Shown here: in pieces, positions 1 through 5,682 of the stretch
Numbering within the stretch: position 1 is the first letter of the stretch
How the letters are laid out: each line of letters opens with the position of its first letter
NCBI GenBank assembly: GCA_041390825.1
Contig: JAWKPF010000066.1
Span: 1-6,519, forward strand
DNA length: 6,519 nucleotides
From: Thermomicrobiales bacterium
GTDB taxonomy: Bacteria; Chloroflexota; Chloroflexia; Thermomicrobiales; UBA6265
Direction of reading: 5' to 3'
The notes under the pieces: generated by a model
Database searches by the model: none
What the model saw: only the letters and a program-made list of their open reading frames with translations
What the model was told of the DNA's origin: nothing
Made by a program: the position numbers and the translations under genes

Positions 1-65
1 GACAAGTATGAATTGGTCTATGCTCACGGTCAATCTGACCTTCCGGGGCGTAGTCCCGGGACGAA

Positions 66-250
66 ATGTCTGACTACTCCGAAAACACCCTGATCGAGCA
101 ACCGACTATCGCGCTCTTCGCCGACCTCTGATGGCAGGCCCAGTCCTGCTTCGACGAACTCTGCGGGCCCACCAATCCCCTCGGCCGCGAAACCCGCAAC
201 GATGTCGTCCTGACCACCTTTCGCTGTACTTACCCACTGAGATCCAACTC
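66..250 (+). pseudogene. hsdR: Relic of type I restriction HsdR N-terminus (copy 1)
   Basis: The frame from ATG 66 begins MSDYSENTLIEQPTIALF and continues past a stop with WQAQSCFDELCG and NPLGRETRNDVV. This is the characteristic start of the HsdR restriction/translocase subunit (HSDR_N region). An in-frame TGA at 129-131 replaces the GGA (Gly) codon kept in the second copy at 1938. The two copies align codon for codon from 75-218 against 1950-2093, with 18 mismatches in 144 bases by hand count. After about 218 small indels break the frame and similarity fades by about 250. The nuclease core, helicase domains and everything else of this roughly 1000-residue protein are missing. It lies just upstream of the AlbA_2 ATPase gene. 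The identification is firm; the exact right end is approximate. Confidence 0.85.
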
Positions 251-295
251 GATCGTCCTGGCGCCGCCGATCGGCAAGTCGCGTATCGTTGCGTC

Positions 296-1702
296 ATGAA
301 CGAAGCAGACCTTCTCCAACTCGTCGCCGGCGGCGAATCCGAAGCATTGGAATTCAAGGCGTCCACGGCCGAACTAGATTCCGGGTTGCAGTCCGTCTGC
401 GGAGTCCTGAACACCGGATCGCCCGGGTTCGTCTTCTTCGGCATTACCGATGGCGGCGATGTTCGCGGGCAGGAGGTCGGAGACCAAACACTTGAACGTG
501 TCGCAAATGGTGTTCGCCGCATCGAGCCAATGACGGATATCAGCATCGATACGGTGAGTCTGGAGAACGGTCGCGCTGTTGTGATAGTCGCGTGCCCAGC
601 GTCAGTGCGCACGCATACCTTCGGCGGTGTTCCCTACCAGCGTCTGGGCAAGACCACCTCGCGCATGCCCTCGGACCTCTATCGACAGCGGATCATCGAC
701 GAAGCGCACCGTTCCGATAGTTGGGAAAGCCGGCCAGCCGCCGGTTTCACACTCGCTGACCTCGATCATCGCCAGATCGTCATGACGGTCGAAGAGGCGA
801 TCCGACGGCAACGGCTGTCAGATCCACTCACGCGTGATATCGAACCGCTCCTTCTTGGCCTGGGTCTGCTGAAGGATGGACGCATTCTCAATGCTGCGAT
901 GGTGTTGTTTGGCAAAGAAGATCGCCTTCGTGTCTCGTATCCGCAATGCCTGCTTCGCCTGGCGCGTTTTCGAGGCACGACGAAAAGCGAGTTCCTGGAC
1001 AATCGGCAGTTCGTTGGAAACGCCTTCGACGTGTTCGCTCGGGCGCAACAATTCTGGATCGATCATCTGCCGGTCGCGGGCCGCATCGTTCCGAATCTCA
1101 TCGAACGAATCGACGAACCGCTCTATCCCACCGCGGCGCTCCGTGAGGCAATGGCGAATGCAATCTGCCACCGCGACTATGCCGCCATCGGGGGAGGCAT
1201 CGATCTGGCGATCTACGACGACCGCCTGGAAATCACCAGCACCGGACCGCTGCGGTTTGGCATAGCGATCGACGATCTCCTGGCGCCGCACCAGTCGCGC
1301 AGTTGGAATCCAGGGATTGCGCATGTCTTTTACCGGCAGGGAATCATCGAATCGTGGGGCAGTGGAACCCTGCGCATGATCGAGCTGAACCAATCGGCCG
1401 GTCTTGCCCCGCCTGAGTTCGTCGCATCCCCACATTCCTTCACGGTTCGATTCCGCCCAACCGCGTCTCGCGCGCCAAGCCGCGTCGATACGGACTTGTC
1501 CCCTCTTCAACAAGCCATTCTGAACACACTTGCGGAGCATGGGCCGATACCTTTGCGGGAACTCATGGATCTGTTGCCGGACGAACCCGCGCTGCGTACT
1601 GTGCAAGACAACCTGCAGATACTGAAGATGTTGGGACTCGTCTATAACGCAGGGAAAGCAAGAGCATCTCGGTGGTTGTTAACGGGAACGGTTCCGGGTT
1701 GA
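296..1702 (+). CDS. AlbA_2 / HATPase_c_4 domain ATP-binding protein, RecG-like regulator family
   Basis: 468-residue protein, a normal length for this family. An AlbA_2 (Schlafen AlbA_2-like, formerly AAA_4) domain covers about residues 10-130, with the typical GESEALEFK start at 13-21. A GHKL-type ATPase (HATPase_c_4) follows, with the N-box ALREAMANAICHRDY at 271-285 and the later block NPGIAHVFYRQGIIESWGSG at 338-357. A winged-helix segment is likely at about 392-455. Members are often labelled ATP-dependent helicase RecG-like, but no helicase motifs are visible; a nucleic-acid-binding ATPase or transcriptional regulator is the safer reading. ATG 296 was chosen because it starts directly before the AlbA_2 domain. 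The open frame upstream (from 131) lies in the hsdR relic. No clear Shine-Dalgarno precedes ATG 296. The gene sits between two hsdR relics; relatives of this family are often seen as passengers of type I restriction loci. It appears intact. The cellular substrate is unknown. Confidence 0.88.
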   Translation: MNEADLLQLVAGGESEALEFKASTAELDSGLQSVCGVLNTGSPGFVFFGITDGGDVRGQEVGDQTLERVANGVRRIEPMTDISIDTVSLENGRAVVIVACPASVRTHTFGGVPYQRLGKTTSRMPSDLYRQRIIDEAHRSDSWESRPAAGFTLADLDHRQIVMTVEEAIRRQRLSDPLTRDIEPLLLGLGLLKDGRILNAAMVLFGKEDRLRVSYPQCLLRLARFRGTTKSEFLDNRQFVGNAFDVFARAQQFWIDHLPVAGRIVPNLIERIDEPLYPTAALREAMANAICHRDYAAIGGGIDLAIYDDRLEITSTGPLRFGIAIDDLLAPHQSRSWNPGIAHVFYRQGIIESWGSGTLRMIELNQSAGLAPPEFVASPHSFTVRFRPTASRAPSRVDTDLSPLQQAILNTLAEHGPIPLRELMDLLPDEPALRTVQDNLQILKMLGLVYNAGKARASRWLLTGTVPG

Positions 1703-1734
1703 GCAAACTCAATCCGTCCACTGCCCGCGGTCGG

Positions 1735-1767
1735 ACCGGAATCTGTTCGAGACACGCTCGCTCCGGT
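1735..1767 (+). terminator. Possible hairpin downstream of the ATPase gene
   Basis: An outer inverted repeat, ACCGGA (1735-1740) with TCCGGT (1762-1767), encloses an inner stem, CGAG (1748-1751) with CTCG (1757-1760), on a 5-base loop. It begins 32 bases after the ATPase stop codon, where a terminator would be expected. There is no following T run and the left arm has a 7-base bulge, so it is at best a weak or factor-dependent terminator. Confidence 0.3.
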
Positions 1768-1770
1768 TAC

Positions 1771-1872
1771 CAATCCGTGTGATTCCGTGTGATTCCGTGT
1801 GATTCCGTGTGATTCCGTGTGATTCCGTGTGAGATGGTGTGAGATTCGGTGTCAATCCGTGTGATTCCGCGT
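1771..1872. repeat. 10-bp tandem repeat, unit GATTCCGTGT
   Basis: Five exact units of GATTCCGTGT run from 1781 to 1830. They are flanked by worn units: CAATCCGTGT at 1771, GAGATGGTGT at 1831, a 12-base variant at 1841, CAATCCGTGT at 1853 and GATTCCGCGT at 1863. The perfect centre with decayed edges is the pattern expected from slippage. It fills the gap between the ATPase gene and the second hsdR relic. The 10-bp period is close to one helical turn, so a protein-binding role is possible, but nothing here shows one. Confidence 0.92.
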
Positions 1873-1937
1873 CGAACTCACTCCAAATCCGATACTATCC
1901 TGGAGCGACAGAACCGCACAGGAACAAAGGTCCCGGG

Positions 1938-2591
1938 GTGCAAACCGACTATTCCGAAAACACCCTCGTCGAACAACCAGCCATCGCCCTCTTCGCCGAC
2001 CTCGGATGGCAGACCCAGTCCTGCTTCGACGAGCTCTGCGGACCCGCCAACCCGCTCGGCCGCGAAACCCGGCACGATGTCGTCCTGGCCACCCGCCTCC
2101 GATCCGCCCTTACCCGACTCAACCCCAACCTCCCGACCGCCGCCATCGACCAGGCCGTCACCGAGCTCTCCCAGGACCGTTCCGCCAACCACCCCGTCCA
2201 CGCCAACCACGACCTCTGGAATCTCCTGCGCGATAGCGTCAAGGTCACCGTTCCCGATTCCCAGGGCCGCGAGCGCGTCGAGATCGTCCGCGTCATCGAC
2301 TGGGACCGCCCCGCCAACAACGATTTCTTCCTCGCCTCCCAGATGTGAGTTGCTGGCGATCCCTATACCAAACGTCCCGATCTCATCGGTTTCGTCAACG
2401 GTCTCCCCCTCGTCCTCGTCGAGCTCAAAGCGCTCACCAAACCCGCCAAAGACGCCTACGACGACAACTTGCGCGACTACAAGACCACCATCCCCCAGCT
2501 CTTCTGGCACAACGCCATCGTCATCCTCTCCAACGGTCACGAATCCCGCATCGGAACGACGACCTCCGAATGGGAGCACTTCACCGAACAG
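1938..2591 (+). pseudogene. hsdR: Relic of type I restriction HsdR N-terminus (copy 2), nuclease domain cut by a stop
   Basis: Start GTG 1938 with AAGG at 1927-1930 as a plausible ribosome site. The product begins VQTDYSENTLVEQPAIALFA and aligns with the HsdR N-terminal region as far as NNDFFLASQM. An in-frame TGA at 2346-2348 then stands where HsdR proteins usually carry an aromatic residue, most simply a TGG to TGA change. Reading on in the same frame gives VAGDPYTKRPDLIGFVNG, then the PD-(D/E)xK nuclease core: Asp at 2379-2381, and Glu and Lys of VELK at 2421-2423 and 2427-2429. NLRDYKTTIPQLFWHNA, ILSNGHESRIG and SEWEHFTE follow. Recognisable homology ends at about 2591, just before the 3' end of the opposing cysteine-rich gene. 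The translocase domains and C-terminus are absent. The encoded fragment of about 136 residues would lack the catalytic residues. Confidence 0.88.
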
Positions 2592-2624
2592 CGCGGCCGT
2601 ACCGGCTCCGAACGGTCCACTACA

Positions 2625-3146
2625 TCAGGTGAGACTCGAATAGGCGCAGACATCGTGACCCTGACTCTCGGAAAACTCGCACACGGCATAGGCGTCGACG
2701 CCACAACAGTCGCCGTTCACGGCGCATGGCTCGCCTATGGTCCGGCATGGGTCATCGAAACAATTTCCATGGACGCATCTGGTGCCCGTTCCGCAGCAGT
2801 TCTTTCCGCACGGGATTTCGCCAGTCGAGCAGCAAATTTCCTCACTGGAACAGGTGCCGTAGCAGCAGGCGTTGTCGCAGCAGGTCGCTTGGCCATCGGG
2901 ACAGCAATCAGGGCCGCATTTCGTATCGCCGTCGGGGCAGACGCAGGCGCTTCCGTCCCAAGTCTGATTGCCGGGACATTTGACCGGTTTGGGAGTTGGG
3001 GTGGGCCGGCGAGCGGCATCGGCCTCTGGCGCTCGCCCGCCGAGCGCGGCAATTCCGCCCAGTCCCAGCGCGATCTTGATTGCGGAGCGGCGTGATTGCC
3101 CGCTCGCAAGCGCCTGGGTGAATCGATCGAATTGGGAATCTTCCAT
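2625..3146 (-). CDS. Tat-secreted cysteine-rich protein
   Basis: 173-residue protein of unknown function, predicted to be exported. The leader MEDSQFDRFTQALASGQ then SRRSAIKIALGLGGIAALGG (residues 18-37) is a twin-arginine type signal with a hydrophobic stretch and a likely AxA cleavage site near 42-44. A short Pro/Thr linker (48-54) follows. The rest, about 57-173, holds 24 cysteines, many as CC pairs (CGPDCCPDG, ATCCDNACC, EICCSTG, KNCCGTG, GDCCGVD). This suggests a small disulfide-knotted extracellular domain. Similar Tat-leader plus Cys-repeat proteins are common in Thermomicrobia-type genomes, to my knowledge without an assigned role. ATG 3146 was chosen because the family N-terminus begins there; starts at ATG 3155, ATG 3164 or TTG 3185 would add up to 13 residues ahead of the leader. 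A GGA lies 9 bases before ATG 3146. The protein contains no enzymatic motif I recognise. Confidence 0.82.
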   Translation of the reverse strand: MEDSQFDRFTQALASGQSRRSAIKIALGLGGIAALGGRAPEADAARRPTPTPKPVKCPGNQTWDGSACVCPDGDTKCGPDCCPDGQATCCDNACCYGTCSSEEICCSTGEIPCGKNCCGTGTRCVHGNCFDDPCRTIGEPCAVNGDCCGVDAYAVCEFSESQGHDVCAYSSLT

Positions 3147-3217
3147 GCAGAGCATTCCATTCATCGAGATTGGCAGTCGAGACAACTGAGAAACGTGGGT
3201 GTGTGGTCGTTACGATG

Positions 3218-3223
3218 AGTGTA
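3218..3223 (-). promoter_or_regulatory. Possible extended -10 for the cysteine-rich gene
   Basis: On the minus strand TACACT (3223-3218) is preceded by TGA, which fits a TGn extended -10 element, about 70 bases upstream of ATG 3146. No good -35 hexamer is visible at 16-18 bp. The call is weak. Confidence 0.3.
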
Positions 3224-3261
3224 TCAGCCGCGTGAGGAGCCAATGAGCTTGCCGGAGCACA

Positions 3262-3739
3262 GTCATCCTGAGCGCAGCCGAAGGATCTCCCTCGTCTCCC
3301 ACCCGCCGTCATCCTGAGCGAAGTCGAAGGATCTCTCGTCCCCCACCCCCGTCATCCTGAGCGAAGTCGAAGGATCTCGCTCGCCCCCACCCCCGTCATC
3401 CTGAGCGAAGTCGAAGGATCTCGCTCGCCCCCACCCCCGTCATCCTGAGCGAAGTCGAAGGATCTCGCTCGCCCCCCACCCCCGTCATCCTGAGCGAAGT
3501 CGAAGGATCTCCTCGTCTCCCACCCGCCGTCATCCTGAGCGAAGTCGAAGGATCTCTCGTCCCCCACCCCCGTCATCCTGAGCGAAGTCGAAGGACTTCC
3601 CTCGTCTCCCACCCGCCGTCATCCTGAGCGAAGTCGAAGGATCTCTCGTCCCCCACCCCCGTCATCCTGAGCGAAGTCGAAGGATCTCTCGTCCCCCACC
3701 CCCGTCATCCTGAGCGAAGTCGAAGGATCTCTCGTCCCC
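3262..3739. repeat. Eleven-copy tandem array of a 43-46 bp repeat
   Basis: Copies of a 27-bp core, beginning GTCATCCTGAGCG and ending GAAGGATCT, start at 3262, 3308, 3351, 3395, 3439, 3484, 3529, 3572, 3618, 3661 and 3704. Successive spacings are 46, 43, 44, 44, 45, 45, 43, 46, 43 and 43. The pyrimidine-rich linkers fall into three types: A contains CTCGTCTCCCACCCGCC, B contains CTCGTCCCCCACCCCC, and C contains CGCTCGCCCCCACCCCC. Their order is A B C C C A B A B B B-end. The core has ATCCT/AGGAT inverted arms and could form a hairpin. The first core differs (GCGCAGCCGAAGG) and the eighth ends AAGGACTT. Because the linkers repeat, this is not a CRISPR array. All six frames give only low-complexity translations, so I call no gene here. 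Confidence 0.95.
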
Positions 3740-3835
3740 TGGAACCACACTCCCGACGAAGCCCCAACCCCTCCGCAGCGAAGGGCCTCCGTGCCCTCCC
3801 GTCTCCACCCCTAAAAAAATCCGCCCCAAACCCCC

Positions 3836-3864
3836 TTGACAAATAAGAACATATGTTCTACTAT
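3836..3864 (+). promoter_or_regulatory. Strong sigma-70 promoter with embedded SOS-box-like palindrome
   Basis: The -35 is a perfect TTGACA (3836-3841), the spacer is exactly 17 bp, and the -10 is TACTAT (3859-3864). The spacer carries AGAACATATGTTCT (3846-3859), a perfect 14-bp palindrome that fits the GAAC-N4-GTTC LexA (DinR) box of Gram-positive bacteria. A repressor bound there would block RNA polymerase. Transcription would start near 3871. No recognisable gene follows at once; the next real gene is vapB at 4107. The promoter call is strong from sequence alone. Assignment of the operator to LexA is an inference. Confidence 0.8.
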
Positions 3865-3865
3865 C

Positions 3866-4056
3866 ATGGATAAGCGGCACGTTTGGCAACGAGCGCGGGC
3901 CTGGGCAGCAACGGATTGTGCCCGGGCTGGTTACCCGTCATCCACACTCGGTGCTGGATCCCGGCTCTCCCGAGCGTCATGGTCGATCCCACCGCCATTT
4001 CGAGTCACAAGTTGTCAGTCGTCAGTCCTCGAGGATCGATTCACGGTGCCAAATGC
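3866..4056 (+). other. Non-coding stretch between the SOS-like promoter and the vapBC promoter
   Basis: I find no gene here. A 78-codon frame crosses it, ending at 4072, but its ATG at 3866 lies upstream of the likely transcription start, and the translation (MDKRHVWQRARAW and onward) matches nothing I know. The stretch contains a hairpin at 3940-3959 (ATCCACAC, loop TCG, GTG-C-TGGAT) and a direct GTCAGTC doublet at 4014-4027. It may be an untranslated leader for vapBC or the remains of a lost SOS gene. Confidence 0.45.
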
Positions 4057-4090
4057 TACACTCGCCATGTAGTCACAAATGTGGTCACAT
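4054..4090 (+). promoter_or_regulatory. Probable vapBC promoter and operator
   Basis: TGCTACACT at 4054-4062 is an extended -10 (TGn plus TACACT); the -35 at about 17 bp is poor. Directly downstream are two direct repeats, ATGTAGTCAC (4067-4076) and ATGTGGTCAC (4079-4088), 12 bp apart. The second is part of the near-palindrome ATGTG-GT-CACAT (4079-4090). Placed over the expected transcription start, this is where a Phd/VapB antitoxin would bind to autoregulate. Confidence 0.5.
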
Positions 4091-4106
4091 CAAGAGGAGC
4101 ACTCCG

Positions 4107-4412
4107 ATGACATCGGTCGGCGTTCGTGAGTTGAAAGAACACACCAGCGAGATCGTGCGTCGCGTCCGGGACAATGGCGAAACCATCGACATTACCTATC
4201 GCGGTGAGGTTGTGGCGACCCTTGTGCCCAAGCAGAAACGCTCTCAGGGGGAGAGCGATGCCTTTTGGGAGCGACTGGACAAGCTTCGACAAAACCTTGC
4301 CGCACAGATGGGTCCGGATCCGATCGATGTGGTGGAGCTTCTGAACGTGGAGCGCATGGAAATCTCGCCAGACGACGAGGATCTCCCGCCCATGCGCCGG
4401 GCGATTTCGTGA
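4107..4412 (+). CDS. vapB: Phd/YefM-family antitoxin of a VapBC module
   Basis: 101-residue protein. Residues 4-41 (VGVRELKEHTSEIVRRVRDN through ITYRGEVVATLVP) are a clear Phd/YefM DNA-binding domain. The acidic C-terminal part, about 48-101, would wrap and inhibit the toxin. ATG 4107 was chosen for two reasons: AGAGGAG at 4093-4099 gives a good ribosome site 7 bases away, and the family N-terminus starts exactly here. An in-frame extension back to 3918 has neither. The gene overlaps the PIN toxin gene by 4 bases (GTGA 4409-4412), the usual antitoxin-then-toxin order. It is expected to neutralise that toxin and repress its own promoter, probably through the repeats at 4067-4090. The partner is PIN-type, so vapB is the functional name even though the fold is Phd-like. 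Confidence 0.88.
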   Translation: MTSVGVRELKEHTSEIVRRVRDNGETIDITYRGEVVATLVPKQKRSQGESDAFWERLDKLRQNLAAQMGPDPIDVVELLNVERMEISPDDEDLPPMRRAIS

Positions 4413-4837
4413 TCGTTGTCGATACGAGTATCTGGCTTGCGGGGGTGCTCCCCGCAGATGTCCATTTTCGCGAGACCCAGCCGTTCATGGATCTCGTGCG
4501 CTTCGGTGATGTTCGCTTGCACGTTCCTGCGCATTTTCCGGCCGAATTCGCTGGGGTGCTTTCGAGAATTAGGGCGCCAGAGCAGGTCATTGCCGACATT
4601 CTCGAGATGATATCTTCGATCCAGCTGTTCACTCTTCATTCGATTTCATTGCCCCTGGGACTGCTGGCTGCCGACATCGCGCGGCATGCCAGCATTCGCG
4701 GTTCGGATGCCGTCTTTCTGGCGCTCGCAGCAACGCTCGATCTGCCGCTGGTTACCTGGGACAAGCAACAACGGGAGCGCGGTAAGTTGTTCTGCCGTAC
4801 CATGACGCCGGTCGAAGCGATGGAGATGGCGGAATGA
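4409..4837 (+). CDS. vapC: PIN-domain toxin, VapC family ribonuclease
   Basis: 142-residue protein beginning MIVVDTSIWLAGVLPADVHF, a normal VapC length. The PIN acidic residues are all visible: Asp5 (VVDTS), Glu46 (FPAEFAGVL), Asp100 (RGSDAVFLALA) and Asp118 (LVTWDKQ). They should bind Mg2+ or Mn2+ for RNA cleavage; VapC toxins typically cut tRNA or rRNA and halt translation. The start is GTG 4409, which overlaps the antitoxin stop as GTGA and so implies translational coupling. The stop overlaps the next gene by ATGA (4834-4837), which ties a metabolic gene to the toxin message. The protein looks intact, so the module is likely active. Confidence 0.9.
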   Translation: MIVVDTSIWLAGVLPADVHFRETQPFMDLVRFGDVRLHVPAHFPAEFAGVLSRIRAPEQVIADILEMISSIQLFTLHSISLPLGLLAADIARHASIRGSDAVFLALAATLDLPLVTWDKQQRERGKLFCRTMTPVEAMEMAE

Positions 4838-5682
4838 CACACCCAATCCGGTTTGGCATCGTCTGCGGGCAGCGGGCGAGCTTCGCGGAGCTTTCCTACC
4901 GAATCGTCACCACCGAGCAAACCGGGTGGGACAGTTTCGATGTGGTCGATCACTTCTATGGGCTCTTCGATGTGCGCGAGCCGACCCACGAGGCCTACAC
5001 CATGCTGGCGGCGCTCGCTCCCCAGACGAACCGGGTGCGGCTCGGGGTGATGGTGGCGGGGAACACCTATCGCAATCCGGTCTTTCTCCTGAAACAGGCG
5101 ATGACCGTCGATGAAATCTCCGGCGGGCGGGTGACCTTCGGGGTGGGCGCCGGGTGGACCCGGCGCGAGCACGAGGCCTATAGCTGGGAGCTCTATGACC
5201 CGAAGACCAGAGTCGACCGGTTCGAGGAAGCGCTCGAGATCTGGGATCTCCTTCAATCGAAGGAGCGGGTTACCTATCTCGGCAAGCACTACGAGCTGAT
5301 CGATGCGCCCTTCGAACCGAAGTCGTCCCAGGGGAAGTTGCCGGTGCTGATCGGTGGCACCAAACCGCGCATGATGCGGTTGGTGGCCAAGTATGCCGAC
5401 ATCTGGAACTCGGTCGGCGACCTGGACGAAGCGGGGACTGCCAGCAAGAACCTGGACAAAGCCTGTCTCGAGATCGGGCGCGATCCGGCGACGATCGTGC
5501 GTTCGGTCAGCCCGGCGCGAGTCTTCCTGGAATCGCCAGCGAAGTTCGAAGAGCACTTTCATGCCTATCGGGCGCTGGGGTTCACCGACTTCCGCCTGCC
5601 CTGGCCGCGTAATCCGGGGCAGAAGGAGGTCTTCGACGAGGTAGTGGTCGATCTGCTGCCCAAGCTGCGCCAGGCGTCGTGA
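4834..5682 (+). CDS. LLM-class F420-dependent oxidoreductase
   Basis: 282-residue luciferase-like (TIM-barrel) flavin/F420 oxidoreductase. Family signatures are VVDHFYGLFD near residue 37, LGVMVAGNTYRNP (70-82), ISGGRVTFGVGAGWTRREHE (95-114), the RVDRFEEALEIWDLL helix (126-140) and LPVLIGGTKPRMMRLVAKYA (159-178). The GAGW-xxREHEAY block with ISGGR is typical of F420-using members rather than bacterial luciferases. The specific substrate cannot be read from sequence. ATG 4834 overlaps the vapC stop as ATGA and is followed at once by the core RFGIV strand, so the start is well supported. The 3' end overlaps the cupin gene by GTGA (5679-5682). Cytoplasmic; no signal peptide. Confidence 0.9.
   Translation: MTHPIRFGIVCGQRASFAELSYRIVTTEQTGWDSFDVVDHFYGLFDVREPTHEAYTMLAALAPQTNRVRLGVMVAGNTYRNPVFLLKQAMTVDEISGGRVTFGVGAGWTRREHEAYSWELYDPKTRVDRFEEALEIWDLLQSKERVTYLGKHYELIDAPFEPKSSQGKLPVLIGGTKPRMMRLVAKYADIWNSVGDLDEAGTASKNLDKACLEIGRDPATIVRSVSPARVFLESPAKFEEHFHAYRALGFTDFRLPWPRNPGQKEVFDEVVVDLLPKLRQAS

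Noticed and set aside
131..295. N-terminal extension of the ATPase to ATG 131
   Set aside because: This part lies over the hsdR relic in another frame, and the AlbA_2 domain begins right after ATG 296.
129..2348. TGA codons inside both hsdR frames as possible stop-codon recoding
   Set aside because: One TGA replaces Gly and the other most likely Trp, so no single reassignment fits. The intact genes nearby (ATPase, vapB, vapC, LLM, cupin) all end in TGA.
1878..2579. Long minus-strand frame opposite the second hsdR relic
   Set aside because: Its Gly/Val/Asp-rich translation is the usual shadow of a GC-rich gene on the other strand; the plus frame matches HsdR clearly.
3147..3185. TTG 3185 start for the cysteine-rich protein
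   Set aside because: It would place 13 extra residues before the family-typical N-terminus and Tat leader, and it has no ribosome site.
3262..3739. CRISPR array
   Set aside because: The linkers are only 16-19 bp, low in complexity and repeat among themselves. There are no cas genes in the window.
3352..3889. Minus-strand open frames across the array with recurring SFDFAQDD peptides
   Set aside because: They are translations of the repeat itself, with no domain, no ribosome site and period-linked composition. Such peptides are a common misannotation.
3883..4110. 75-codon frame ending in an ATGA overlap with vapB, as a possible third toxin-antitoxin gene
   Set aside because: TTG start without a ribosome site, no recognisable protein pattern, and the vapBC promoter signals lie inside it. 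The overlap is probably chance.
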